DNA of 64,000 bases from Variovorax boronicumulans (GTDB lineage: Bacteria; Pseudomonadota; Gammaproteobacteria; Burkholderiales; Burkholderiaceae_C), in the NCBI RefSeq assembly GCF_030812215.1, contig NZ_JAUSSG010000008.1, forward strand, positions 1 through 64,000. The letters are read 5' to 3'. The notes under the pieces were generated by a model. The model saw only the letters and a list, made by a program, of their open reading frames with translations, searched no databases and was not told the origin of the DNA. Positions 43,430 to 52,272 of this stretch are shown piece by piece; position 1 is the stretch's first letter, and the number at the start of each line of letters is the position of its first letter. The position numbers and the translations under genes were made by a program.

Positions 43430-44886
43430 AGCATGCGATCCGCCATATTCACTTTGTCGGCGTCGGCGGCTCGGGCATGAGCGGCATCGCAGAGGTGCTG
43501 CTCAACCTGGGCTACAAGATCACCGGCTCCGATCTGTCCGACAGCGCCACGCTGCGCCGGCTCGCGGGCCTGGGCATCGGCACCTTCGTGGGCCATGCGG
43601 CTGCGCACATCGACGGCGCGGACGCGGTCGTCACCTCCACCGCGGTGCAGTCGGACAACCCCGAGGTGCTGGCCGCGCGCGAGAAGCGCATTCCGGTCGT
43701 GCCGCGCGCGCTGATGCTGGCCGAGCTGATGCGCCTCAAGCAAGGCATCGCGATCGCGGGCACGCACGGCAAGACCACCACCACCAGCCTCGTGGCGAGC
43801 GTGCTCGAGGCGGCCGGGCTCGACCCGACCTTCGTGATCGGCGGGCGCCTGAACAGCGCCGGCGCGAATGCGCAACTGGGCAGCGGCGACTACATCGTGG
43901 TGGAGGCCGACGAATCGGACGCCTCGTTCCTGAACCTGCTGCCCGTGATGGCGGTGGTCACGAACATCGACGCCGACCACATGGAGACCTACGGGCACGA
44001 CTTCGCGAAGCTCAAGAAGGCCTTCGTCGACTTCCTGCACCGCATGCCGTTCTACGGGGTGGCGATTCTCTGCACCGACGATCCGGCGGTGCGCGAGATC
44101 GTGGCCCATGTCACCTGCCCGGTCACCAGCTACGGCTTCGGCGAGGACGCCCAGGTGCGGGCGATCGACGTGCGCGCCGTCGGCGGCCAGATGCATTTCA
44201 CCGCGCAGCGCCGCAACGGCGTGACGCTGCCCGACCTGCCCATCGTGCTGAACCTGCCGGGCGAACACAACGTGCGCAATGCGCTGTCGGTGATCGCCGT
44301 GGCCGTGGAGCTGGGCATTCCCGACGAAGCGGTGCAGCGAGGCCTCGCCGGCTTCAAGGGGGTGGGCCGCCGCTTCCAGAGCTACGGCGAGGTGCGCGTG
44401 CCGGGCGGCGCAGGCAGCTTCACCGTGATCGACGACTACGGCCATCACCCGGTCGAGATGGCGGCCACGATCGCGGCCGCACGCGGCGCGTTCCCGGGAC
44501 GCCGGCTGGTGCTGGCTTTCCAGCCGCATCGCTACACCCGCACGCGCGACTGCTTCGAGGATTTCGTGAAGGTCATCGGCACGGCCGATTCGGTGCTGCT
44601 CGGCGAGGTCTACGCCGCGGGCGAGGCGCCCATCGTGGCAGCCGACGGCCGCACGCTGGCGCGCGCGCTGCGCGTGGCCGGCAAGGTGGAGCCGGTGTTC
44701 GTCGACGACATCGCGGACATGCCGCAGGCCGTCCTGGACAACGCCCGCCCGGGCGATGTCGTGCTTTCCATGGGTGCCGGTTCCATCGGCGCGGTGCCCG
44801 GCAAGGTGGTCGAACTCGGCGGCGTGGCCGCCGCGCCATCGTCAACAACTTCGGAGCGCGGCTCGCGCAAGGGGAGGGCGTCGTGA
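43426..44886 (+). CDS. murC: UDP-MurNAc:L-Ala ligase MurC
   Basis: MurC adds L-Ala to UDP-MurNAc. The 486-residue ligase starts at M-K-H-A-I-R-H-I-H-F-V-G-V-G-G-S-G-M, with P-loop A-G-T-H-G-K-T-T-T-T, EADESDASFL, N-I-D-A-D-H-M and DDYGHHPVEM. ATG 43426 has GGAG about 8 nt upstream; the longer frame reads through the repeat. The C-terminal tail after VVELGG is polar and not conserved. GTGA overlap with ddl. Confidence 0.96.
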   Translation: MKHAIRHIHFVGVGGSGMSGIAEVLLNLGYKITGSDLSDSATLRRLAGLGIGTFVGHAAAHIDGADAVVTSTAVQSDNPEVLAAREKRIPVVPRALMLAELMRLKQGIAIAGTHGKTTTTSLVASVLEAAGLDPTFVIGGRLNSAGANAQLGSGDYIVVEADESDASFLNLLPVMAVVTNIDADHMETYGHDFAKLKKAFVDFLHRMPFYGVAILCTDDPAVREIVAHVTCPVTSYGFGEDAQVRAIDVRAVGGQMHFTAQRRNGVTLPDLPIVLNLPGEHNVRNALSVIAVAVELGIPDEAVQRGLAGFKGVGRRFQSYGEVRVPGGAGSFTVIDDYGHHPVEMAATIAAARGAFPGRRLVLAFQPHRYTRTRDCFEDFVKVIGTADSVLLGEVYAAGEAPIVAADGRTLARALRVAGKVEPVFVDDIADMPQAVLDNARPGDVVLSMGAGSIGAVPGKVVELGGVAAAPSSTTSERGSRKGRAS

Positions 44887-45854
44887 GCCTTCAGGATCCA
44901 AAACTTTTCGGCAAGGTCGCCGTGCTGTTCGGCGGCAGCTCCGCGGAACGCGAGGTCTCGCTGATGTCGGGCAACGGCGTGCTCGAAGCGCTGCGCTCGC
45001 GCGGCGTCGATGCGCATGCCTTCGATCCGTCCGAGCGTGAACTGGTCGAGCTCAAGCGCGAAGGCTTCGCGCGCTGCTTCGTCGCATTGCATGGCCGCCA
45101 TGGCGAGGACGGCACGGTGCAAGGTGCGCTCGAACTGCTGGGCATTCCCTACACCGGCTCGGGCGTCATGGCCTCGAGCGTGGCGATGGACAAGGTCATG
45201 ACCAAGCGCATCTGGCAGGCCGACGGTCTGCCGACGCCCAAGTACGTGCGCCTGGCCTTCGACCAGCAAAGCCGCGAGCAGATCATGGTGGTGCCCGACG
45301 TGCTGGGCCTGCCGTTGATCGTGAAGCCGCCGCGCGAAGGTTCGTCCATCGGCGTGACCAAGGTCGAGGGCTACTCGCAGATGCAGGATGCGGTCGCGCT
45401 CTCGGCGAAGTACGACGCCGACGTGCTCTGCGAGGAGTTCATCGAAGGCGAGGAAGTGACCTGCGCCGTGCTCGGCCAGGGCCTGGACGCGCGCGCGTTG
45501 CCGGTGGTTCGCATCGCCGCACCCGAAGGCGCCTACGACTACCAGAACAAGTATTTCACCGACGTCGTGCAGTACAAGTGCCCGAGCGGCTTGCCCGCGG
45601 CCGAGGAGCACGAGATCCAGCGCATCACGCTGGCCGCGTACCACACGCTCGGCTGCCGCGGCTGGGGCCGCGCCGACGTGATGATCCGCGCCAGCGACCG
45701 CAAGCCCTTCCTGCTCGAGATGAACACCTCGCCCGGCATGACCAGCCATTCGCTGGTGCCGATGTCGGCGCGCGCGGCGGGCATTCCCTACGAGGAGCTG
45801 TGCCTGCGCGTGCTGGCCTCCGCTTCGCTGGATGCCAAGGGAGGAGCGCAATAG
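44883..45854 (+). CDS. ddl: D-alanine--D-alanine ligase
   Basis: This ATP-grasp ligase makes the D-Ala-D-Ala used by MurF. The 323-residue protein shows V-L-F-G-G-S-S-A-E-R-E-V-S, HGRHGEDGTVQG, VKPPREGSSIGV, E-E-F-I-E-G-E-E and LLEMNTSPGMTSHSLVP. GTG start overlapping the murC stop. It corresponds to the dcw-linked DdlB. Confidence 0.96.
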   Translation: MSLQDPKLFGKVAVLFGGSSAEREVSLMSGNGVLEALRSRGVDAHAFDPSERELVELKREGFARCFVALHGRHGEDGTVQGALELLGIPYTGSGVMASSVAMDKVMTKRIWQADGLPTPKYVRLAFDQQSREQIMVVPDVLGLPLIVKPPREGSSIGVTKVEGYSQMQDAVALSAKYDADVLCEEFIEGEEVTCAVLGQGLDARALPVVRIAAPEGAYDYQNKYFTDVVQYKCPSGLPAAEEHEIQRITLAAYHTLGCRGWGRADVMIRASDRKPFLLEMNTSPGMTSHSLVPMSARAAGIPYEELCLRVLASASLDAKGGAQ

Positions 45855-45856
45855 CC

Positions 45857-46645
45857 ATGGCCGACAGCATCCCCGTGCCCTTCGACGTCAAGCTCATGAA
45901 CATCGTGGCGAACCTCGCGTTCGTGGCGGTGGCGCTCATGCTGCTGGCCGCGGGCGCGTGGTGGGTGCTGCGCCAGCCTTTCTTCCCGCTCGCGGGGATC
46001 AAGGTGGACGGCGAAGTGACGCACAACAACGCGGTCACGTTGCGCGCCAACGTGGCGCCGCAGCTCTCGGGCAACTTCTTCACCATCGACCTCGCGCGTG
46101 CGCGCACCGCCTTCGAAGCGGTGCCATGGGTGCGCAGCGCGGTGGTGCGGCGCGAGTTCCCGAACAAGCTGCGCGTGACGCTGACCGAGCAGGTGCCGGT
46201 CGCCAGCTGGGGCGACGAGGCGGGATCGAAGCTCATCAACGGTTTCGGCGACGTGTTCGAGGCCAACGTGGCCGAGGTGGACGAGAACCTGCCGCGCCTG
46301 GACGGCCCGATCGAGCAGGCCGGGCAGGTGCTCGGCATGTACCGCGTGCTGGCGCCGCAGTTCGAGCCCTACGACTTCGGCATCGACGAGCTCACGCTGT
46401 CCAGCCGAGGCAGCTGGAAGGTGGTGCTGGACAGCGGTGCGCAGATCGAGCTGGGACGTGGGCAGAGCGAAGAGGTGTCGGCCAGGCTGCAGCGTTTCCT
46501 GAAGACCGTGACCCAGGTCGCGGGCCAGTACCACCGCACGGTGGCCGACGTCGAAGGCGCCGATCTGCGCCACAACGACGCGTATGCATTGCGGCTGCGC
46601 GGCGTCACCACGGTCTCGCCCGAGGCCCCAAGAAGAATCAAGTAG
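45857..46645 (+). CDS. ftsQ: cell division protein FtsQ
   Basis: FtsQ is the bitopic divisome scaffold that recruits FtsL/FtsB. It has 262 residues: one helix (about 15-38, NLAFVAVALMLLAAGAWWVL), a POTRA domain (FFPLAGIKVDGEVTHNNAV) and a beta domain (PWVRSAVVRREFPNKLRVTL). It starts 2 nt after the ddl stop. Confidence 0.94.
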   Translation: MADSIPVPFDVKLMNIVANLAFVAVALMLLAAGAWWVLRQPFFPLAGIKVDGEVTHNNAVTLRANVAPQLSGNFFTIDLARARTAFEAVPWVRSAVVRREFPNKLRVTLTEQVPVASWGDEAGSKLINGFGDVFEANVAEVDENLPRLDGPIEQAGQVLGMYRVLAPQFEPYDFGIDELTLSSRGSWKVVLDSGAQIELGRGQSEEVSARLQRFLKTVTQVAGQYHRTVADVEGADLRHNDAYALRLRGVTTVSPEAPRRIK

Positions 46646-46667
46646 CGAATATCGAGGACATATTTCA

Positions 46668-47897
46668 ATGCCCAAAGAATACAAAGACCTGGTCGTAGGC
46701 CTGGACATCGGCACCGCCAAGGTGATGGTGGTCGTGGCCGAGGTGCTGCCCGGCGGCGAGCTCAAGCTCGCAGGGCTCGGCATCGCGCCGAGCAATGGCT
46801 TGAAGCGCGGCGTGGTGGTGAACATCGACGCCACGGTGCAGAGCATCCAGCAGGCGCTGAAAGAGGCCGAGCTGATGGCCGACTGCAAGATCAGCCGCGT
46901 CTACACCGGCATCACCGGCAGCCACATCCGCGGCATCAACTCGAGCGGCATGGTGGCGGTGAAGGACAAGGAAGTGACGCCGGCAGACGTGGCCCGCGTG
47001 GTCGAGACCGCGCGCGCGATCAACATCTCGAGCGACCAGCGTTTGCTGCTGGTGGAGCCGCAGGAGTTCGTGATCGACGGCCAGGACGTGAAGGAGCCGA
47101 TCGGCATGAGCGGCATGCGGCTCGAAGCCAAGGTGCACATCGTGACCGGTGCGCAGAGCGCGGCCGAGAACATCATCAAGTGCGTGCGCCGCTGCGGCCT
47201 GGAGGTCGACCAGCTGATGCTGAACCCGTTGGCTTCGAGCCAGGCGGTGCTGACCGAAGACGAGCGCGAACTCGGCGTGGTGCTGGTGGACATCGGCGCG
47301 GGAACGACCGACGTGGCGATCTTCACCAACGGTGCGATCCGCCACACGGCGGTGATTCCGATCGCGGGCGACCTCATCACCAGCGACATCGCGATGGCTC
47401 TCCGCACGCCCACCAAGGACGCGGAAGACATCAAGGTCGAGAGCGGCTATGCCAAGCAACTGCTGGCCGATCCCGACCAGCAGGTCGAAGTGCCGGGCCT
47501 GGGCGACCGCGGCCCGCGCATGCTGAGCAAGCAGGCGCTGGCCGGTGTGATCGAGCCGCGCATCGAGGAGATCTTCTCGCTCGTGCAGCAGGTGGTGCGC
47601 GAATCGGGCTACGAAGAGGTGCTCTCTTCGGGCGTGGTGCTCACCGGCGGCAGCGCGGTGATGCCCGGCATGGTCGAGCTGGGGGAAGACATCTTCCTGA
47701 AGCCCGTGCGCCGAGGCATTCCGAAGTATTCGAGCGCGTTGTCCGACATGGTGGCGCAGCCCCGTGCGGCTACTGTCATGGGCCTGCTCGAAGAGGCGCG
47801 CTTCGCACGCATGCGCGGCTTCAAGGTCGCGCAGAAGAACGGGTCGGTAAAGACTGCGTTCGGACGTTTCAAGGACTTCATCGTGGGGAACTTCTGA
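46668..47897 (+). CDS. ftsA: cell division protein FtsA
   Basis: FtsA is the actin-like membrane tether of FtsZ. The 409-residue protein has V-V-G-L-D-I-G-T-A-K, the GRGVVVN-type 1C region, V-D-I-G-A-G-T-T-D-V and VVLTGGSAVMPG, and ends with an amphipathic helix (AFGRFKDFIVGNF) for membrane binding. It is followed by a 170-nt spacer before ftsZ. Confidence 0.97.
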   Translation: MPKEYKDLVVGLDIGTAKVMVVVAEVLPGGELKLAGLGIAPSNGLKRGVVVNIDATVQSIQQALKEAELMADCKISRVYTGITGSHIRGINSSGMVAVKDKEVTPADVARVVETARAINISSDQRLLLVEPQEFVIDGQDVKEPIGMSGMRLEAKVHIVTGAQSAAENIIKCVRRCGLEVDQLMLNPLASSQAVLTEDERELGVVLVDIGAGTTDVAIFTNGAIRHTAVIPIAGDLITSDIAMALRTPTKDAEDIKVESGYAKQLLADPDQQVEVPGLGDRGPRMLSKQALAGVIEPRIEEIFSLVQQVVRESGYEEVLSSGVVLTGGSAVMPGMVELGEDIFLKPVRRGIPKYSSALSDMVAQPRAATVMGLLEEARFARMRGFKVAQKNGSVKTAFGRFKDFIVGNF

Positions 47898-48067
47898 CCA
47901 TGAACCACTCCCCACTCTGGCTCGCACGCGGCAGTCCGCCTTTGCATTTCAACGAGCGATGGCGACGAACAGGTCCACCATCGTGACGGCGCTCTCGTTG
48001 AACACGTCACAGCAAAAAAATTATTCATAGATACATAACGGCAACTGCAATATTCAAGGAGTTAGAA
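47898..48067 (+). promoter_or_regulatory. ftsA-ftsZ spacer with candidate ftsZ promoter
   Basis: TTGAAC at 47998-48003 is followed after about 17 nt by an A/T-rich stretch (TTATTCATAGATACATAA), the most AT-rich part of the cluster. A strong AAGGAG precedes the ftsZ ATG. A 28-codon frame (47900-47986) starts 2 nt after the ftsA stop but does not reach ftsZ. A dedicated ftsZ promoter is likely; the exact -10 is uncertain. Confidence 0.4.
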
Positions 48068-49276
48068 ATGACCATCGAAATGATCGAAGTCGAAGAATTC
48101 AATCAAGGCACGCAGATCAAGGTGATCGGTGTCGGCGGCGGTGGCGGCAATGCGGTCGCCCACATGATGGAGCGTGGTGTGCAGGGCGTGCAGTTCGTGT
48201 GCGCGAACACCGACGCGCAGGCGCTCACCCGCAGCAACGCGAACAAGATCATCCAGCTGGGCACCAGCGGCCTGGGTGCCGGCAGCAAGCCCGACAAGGG
48301 CCGTGAAGCCGCCGAGGCCGCGGTGGACGAGATCCGCGCGGCGATCGACGGCGCACACATGCTGTTCATCACCGCCGGCATGGGCGGCGGCACGGGCACC
48401 GGTGCGGCGCCGGTGATCGCGCGCGTGGCCAAGGAAATGGGCATCCTCACCGTGGGCGTGGTGACCAAGCCCTTCGACTGGGAAGGCGGCCGCCGCATGA
48501 AGAATGCGGACGACGGCCTGGCCGAGCTCGAAGCCAATGTCGATTCGCTGATCGTTGTGCTCAACGAGAAGCTGCTCGATGTGCTCGGTGAAGACATCAC
48601 CCAGGACGAAGCCTTCGCGCACGCCAACGACGTGCTCAAGAACGCCGTGGGCGGCATCTCGGAAATCATCAACGAGTATGGCGGTGTGAACGTCGACTTC
48701 GAAGACGTGCGCACCGTGATGGGCGAGCCGGGCAAGGCCATGATGGGCACCGCAGCGGCAGCCGGTCCGGACCGTGCGCGCATCGCCGCCGAGCAGGCCG
48801 TGGCCTGCCCGCTGCTCGAAGGCATCGACCTCTCGGGCGCCAAGGGCGTGCTGGTGCTGGTGACGGCATCGAAGGGTTCGCTGAAGCTGAACGAGTCGAA
48901 GCTCGCGATGAACACCATCCGCGCCTACGCCTCGCCGGACGCGCATGTGATCTACGGCGCCGCCTACGACGAAGCCCTGGGCGACGAGATGCGCGTGACC
49001 GTGGTGGCCACGGGCCTCTCGCGCGCGGACGCACGCCGCCAGGCGCCGACGCTGGAAGTCATTCGCACCGGCACCGACAACATTCCGTTCAACGTGCCCA
49101 CCATGGGCGGCGTCGGCCACACCAGCGGTGGCAGCCAGCCGAACTACGACGGCATGGCGGTCCCCAGCGTGTGGCGCACCAACCGCACGATGGCTGCCGC
49201 GAAGGTGGATGCGCTGTCGTCGGGTGGCATGGACGACTTCGAGATTCCGGCATTCCTGCGCCGTCAGGCTGACTGA
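48068..49276 (+). CDS. ftsZ: cell division protein FtsZ
   Basis: This tubulin-like GTPase forms the Z ring. The 402-residue protein has G-V-G-G-G-G-G-N-A-V, the T4 tubulin signature G-M-G-G-G-T-G-T-G-A-A-P and the T7-loop region DFEDVRTVM. A short linker ends in the conserved tail D-D-F-E-I-P-A-F-L-R-R that binds FtsA and other partners. A good AAGGAG precedes the start. Confidence 0.98.
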   Translation: MTIEMIEVEEFNQGTQIKVIGVGGGGGNAVAHMMERGVQGVQFVCANTDAQALTRSNANKIIQLGTSGLGAGSKPDKGREAAEAAVDEIRAAIDGAHMLFITAGMGGGTGTGAAPVIARVAKEMGILTVGVVTKPFDWEGGRRMKNADDGLAELEANVDSLIVVLNEKLLDVLGEDITQDEAFAHANDVLKNAVGGISEIINEYGGVNVDFEDVRTVMGEPGKAMMGTAAAAGPDRARIAAEQAVACPLLEGIDLSGAKGVLVLVTASKGSLKLNESKLAMNTIRAYASPDAHVIYGAAYDEALGDEMRVTVVATGLSRADARRQAPTLEVIRTGTDNIPFNVPTMGGVGHTSGGSQPNYDGMAVPSVWRTNRTMAAAKVDALSSGGMDDFEIPAFLRRQAD

Positions 49277-49281
49277 TCTGG

Positions 49282-49379
49282 GCTCACCCCCAGGCTGCGC
49301 GCACTTCGTGTCGCTTCGCCAACCCCCTGCTGGGGGGCAACACCTGCGGCCCGGCAAAGCCGGTTCCGCGGTGTTTCGC
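49282..49379 (+). repeat. intergenic repeat family A, copy after ftsZ
   Basis: Near-identical in most blocks to the murG-murC copy. Here it is not framed by ATGA. With the rest of 49277-49582 it makes up the ftsZ-lpxC spacer (306 nt), where no gene is seen. Confidence 0.85.
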
Positions 49380-49569
49380 GAGGTGACTCAACGGGACGCT
49401 CAGGGCACGAGGGTTCGCAAGGGGTACGGGGAAGACCTGAAAGGGACTTCTGCCGGCTCTAGGCGCTGCGTTCACCTCGTGCCCTTTGCGTCCATTGCCG
49501 GGATTGCATAGAACCGATGTCTATCGCTGCCATAGCGAGGGGAATAGGCCGCCACGCACGTGGCGCGCC

Positions 49570-49575
49570 TAAAAT
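49570..49575 (+). promoter_or_regulatory. -10-like TAAAAT 7 nt before lpxC
   Basis: TAAAATCCCCGGC precedes the GTG at 49583; the same GATAATCCCCGG arrangement precedes dapF. No Shine-Dalgarno is present, suggesting a leaderless lpxC mRNA. Confidence 0.45.
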
Positions 49576-49582
49576 CCCCGGC

Positions 49583-50506
49583 GTGCTGCAACAACGAACC
49601 CTCAAGTCGATCAGCCGCGCCGTGGGCGTGGGGCTCCACAGCGGCCAACGCGTGGAGCTGACCCTGCGACCGGCCCCGGCCGACACCGGCATCGTGTTTC
49701 GCCGCGTCGATCTCCCGGAGCCGGCCGAGATCCGCATGACCGCCGAGGCGGTCACCGACACGCGCCTCGCTTCCACGGTCTCCACCGGCGGCGCGAAGGT
49801 GCAGACGGTCGAGCACTTGATGTCGGCCTGCGCGGGCCTTGGCATCGACAACCTCTACATCGACATCACGGCCGACGAAGTGCCGATCCTCGACGGCTCG
49901 GCTTCGTCCTTCGTGTTCCTGCTGCAAAGCGCGGGCATCGAGCTGCAGAAGGCGCCGCGCCGCTTCATCCGCGTGACCCGCAAGGTCGAGGTGCGCGAAG
50001 GCGAGGGCGCCAACGAGAAGTGGGCGAGCCTGGAGCCGTACCACGGCTACAAGCTGAGCTTCGAGATCGACTTCGATCACCGCGTGGTCAATTCCACCGG
50101 CCAGCGCGTGGAGTTCGACCTCGGCACCGATTCGTACAGTCGCGACATCGCGCGTGCGCGTACCTTCGGTTTCACGAAAGAGGTCGAGTACATGCGCAGC
50201 AAGGGCCTCGCACTCGGCGGCGGGCTGGACAACGCCATCGTGATGGACGACACCAAGGTGCTCAATGCCGGTGGCCTGCGCTACGACGACGAGTTCGTGA
50301 AGCACAAGATCCTCGATGCGATGGGCGACCTGTACATCATCGGCAAGCCGCTGCTCGCGGCCTACACCGCGTTCCGCTCGGGCCATGCGCTCAACAACAA
50401 GCTGCTGCGCGAACTGCTCGCGAACAGCGATGCCTACGAGGTCGTGACCTTCGACGACGAGAAGCGCGCACCGCGCGGCTTCGGCGAAGTGGCGCGGGCC
50501 TGGTAG
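49583..50506 (+). CDS. lpxC: UDP-3-O-acyl-GlcNAc deacetylase LpxC
   Basis: LpxC catalyses the committed zinc-dependent step of lipid A synthesis. The 307-residue enzyme starts (M)-L-Q-Q-R-T-L-K-S-I and has the zinc ligands in VQTVEHLMSA and KHKILDAMGD (His and Asp), plus SGHALNN. GTG 49583 matches family N-termini; the ATG at 49517 would add 22 non-conserved residues. Confidence 0.97.
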   Translation: MLQQRTLKSISRAVGVGLHSGQRVELTLRPAPADTGIVFRRVDLPEPAEIRMTAEAVTDTRLASTVSTGGAKVQTVEHLMSACAGLGIDNLYIDITADEVPILDGSASSFVFLLQSAGIELQKAPRRFIRVTRKVEVREGEGANEKWASLEPYHGYKLSFEIDFDHRVVNSTGQRVEFDLGTDSYSRDIARARTFGFTKEVEYMRSKGLALGGGLDNAIVMDDTKVLNAGGLRYDDEFVKHKILDAMGDLYIIGKPLLAAYTAFRSGHALNNKLLRELLANSDAYEVVTFDDEKRAPRGFGEVARAW

Positions 50507-50524
50507 GTTGCCGCGCTCCGGACG

Positions 50525-50701
50525 ATGCTCCTCTTTCGCTGGGCCATCCTGCTGCTCTTGCTGGTGGCCGGCGTGTCTTTCGCGTTCTATGCGGGCACCG
50601 GGCAGGCCAAGTACCGGCGTGTCGGCTGGATCGTGCTCAAGTGGACGCTGCTCGCGGCCTTCGGCTTCTTCGCGGTGCTGATCGCGGAGCGCGTCGCGTA
50701 G
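50525..50701 (+). CDS. 58-residue two-helix membrane protein downstream of lpxC
   Basis: ATG 50525 to TAG 50701 encodes two hydrophobic helices (LLFRWAILLLLLVAGVSFAF and LKWTLLAAFGFFAVLIA) joined by a basic loop (GQAKYRRVGW). The hydrophobic/basic/hydrophobic pattern and position 18 nt after lpxC indicate a real gene. Function is unknown. Confidence 0.7.
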   Translation: MLLFRWAILLLLLVAGVSFAFYAGTGQAKYRRVGWIVLKWTLLAAFGFFAVLIAERVA

Positions 50702-50723
50702 CGGGTTTTCTTCTTCCGCTGGG

Positions 50724-51272
50724 TCAGCGCGAACGCCCCTGCCGGTACGTGCCGGCGTGGGATTTCGACAGCTCCGCCGCCTCGGCCAGCCGCGCCATCG
50801 ACCGCCCCACCTGCGCATGCGTGATCGCGATGCCCAGTGCGTCGGCCGCGTCGGCGCCGGGCAACCCGGGCAGGTCGAGCAGGCGCTTCACCATCTCCTG
50901 CACCTGTGCTTTGGCGGCCTGGCCGTGGCCCGCGACCGCCTTCTTCATCTGCAGCGCGGTGTACTCGGCCACCGTGAGGTTGCTGTTCACCAGCGAGGTC
51001 ACGCAAGCGCCACGGGCCTGTCCCAGCAGCAGCGTCGACTGTGGGTTGACGTTGACGAAGATGATTTCCACCGCCGACGCATCGGGCTGGTAGCGCGCCG
51101 TGATCTCGGCGATGCCGTCGAACAGCACCTTGAGCCGCGCCGGCAGGTTGCCGCTGCCCAGGTGCCGCGTGCTGATGGTGCCGCTTGCCACATAGCGCAG
51201 CGCATGGCCGTCCGCGTCCACCACGCCGAAGCCGGTGGTGAGGAGGCCGGGGTCAATGCCGAGAATCCGCAT
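50724..51272 (-). CDS. ruvC: Holliday junction resolvase RuvC
   Basis: RuvC cleaves Holliday junctions with RuvAB. The 182-residue RNase-H-like nuclease has M-R-I-L-G-I-D-P-G, the second acidic residue in A-V-E-I-I-F-V-N, a PQSTLLLGQARG helix and the C-terminal D-A-A-D-A-L-G-I-A-I-T-H. It is convergent with the lpxC side and lies 9 nt after the CdsA-like gene. Confidence 0.96.
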   Translation of the reverse strand: MRILGIDPGLLTTGFGVVDADGHALRYVASGTISTRHLGSGNLPARLKVLFDGIAEITARYQPDASAVEIIFVNVNPQSTLLLGQARGACVTSLVNSNLTVAEYTALQMKKAVAGHGQAAKAQVQEMVKRLLDLPGLPGADAADALGIAITHAQVGRSMARLAEAAELSKSHAGTYRQGRSR

Positions 51273-51281
51273 GTCTGTCTG

Positions 51282-52271
51282 TCAGGCGTTGAAGTACCAG
51301 CGGATCGAGTGGAAGAAGATCGGCGCCGCGAAGCACAGCGCATCGACGCGGTCCAGGAGGCCGTTCGCGCCGGTCACGCCCACGCCCTTCTTGCCCCAGT
51401 TCGGAATACCGCGGTCGCGCTTGAGCGCCTTCATCACCAAGTGGCCCATCGAGCCCGCGATGCATGCGATGACGGACACCGCGAGCGCCTGCCCGAACTT
51501 GAACGGGGTGATGAATGAGAACAGCGCACCCACCAGGCTCGCCACCACGATGCCGATGCCCCAGCTGGTCCAGTTGAAGCTGCGGCTCACGTTGGGTGCG
51601 AACGGCGCGCGCTGTGTGCGGCGCGAGATGAGGTGCTGCACCAGCACCGAGGTCTGCACCACGAACACCAGGAAGAACACGAGGAACGCGCTCTTGCCCT
51701 CGTAGCCCGGAAAGCTCAGCAGCAACAGCGCCGGCACATGGCTCATGCCGTAGACGCAGACCATGATCCCCCACTGCAGCTTGGCGTTGCGCTCGAGGAA
51801 ATGGCTCGGGTCGTTGGCCAGCGCGCTCGCCACCGGGATCGCGAGGAACACATAGACCGGAATGAACACGGTGAAGAGATCGAAGCGCGCCGTCGCCACC
51901 AGCCAGAACTGGATCGGCAGCACAACGAAGAACGCGAGGATCAGGCTGCGGTGGTCGCCGCGCCGCGTGGGCGAGAGCGTGATGAACTCGCGTAGCGCGA
52001 AGAACGAGATCAGCGCGAAGAGCACGGTGGCCACCGTTTCGCCGAGCGCCCAGCCGATCCAGAAGATCACCACCATGAACCAGGTGGTGCCCAGCAGCGC
52101 GCGGAAATGCGCGAGCTCGGCCTGCCAGGTGGCGTCGTGCACCGGATTGCGCTTTTCCCGGAAGCTCAGGAAGAAGGCGGTGGTGCTGATGATCACCAGC
52201 AGGCCGAAGATGATGAGAAAAAGCGCCGCGACCTGCTGGGTCGGGCTGAGGCTGCGCAGGAACTGGTTCAT
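51282..52271 (-). CDS. CdsA-like phosphatidate cytidylyltransferase
   Basis: This 329-residue membrane protein is of the CDP-diglyceride synthase family (YnbB-like branch), which activates phosphatidate with CTP. About eight helices are seen. The family signature is at the C-terminus: S-M-G-H-L-V-M-K-A-L-K-R-D and K-D/G-V-T-G-A-N-G-L-L-D-R-V-D. ATG 52271 was chosen because it follows the acyltransferase stop directly. The neighbour makes phosphatidate, so the pair is functionally linked. Confidence 0.88.
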   Translation of the reverse strand: MNQFLRSLSPTQQVAALFLIIFGLLVIISTTAFFLSFREKRNPVHDATWQAELAHFRALLGTTWFMVVIFWIGWALGETVATVLFALISFFALREFITLSPTRRGDHRSLILAFFVVLPIQFWLVATARFDLFTVFIPVYVFLAIPVASALANDPSHFLERNAKLQWGIMVCVYGMSHVPALLLLSFPGYEGKSAFLVFFLVFVVQTSVLVQHLISRRTQRAPFAPNVSRSFNWTSWGIGIVVASLVGALFSFITPFKFGQALAVSVIACIAGSMGHLVMKALKRDRGIPNWGKKGVGVTGANGLLDRVDALCFAAPIFFHSIRWYFNA

Positions 52272-52272
52272 G

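Noticed and set aside
47900..47986. 28-codon frame after ftsA as another bridging mini-ORF
   Set aside because: It starts 2 nt after the ftsA stop but ends 81 nt before ftsZ, so it does not couple the genes; resemblance of its start to the murG-murC frame is weak.
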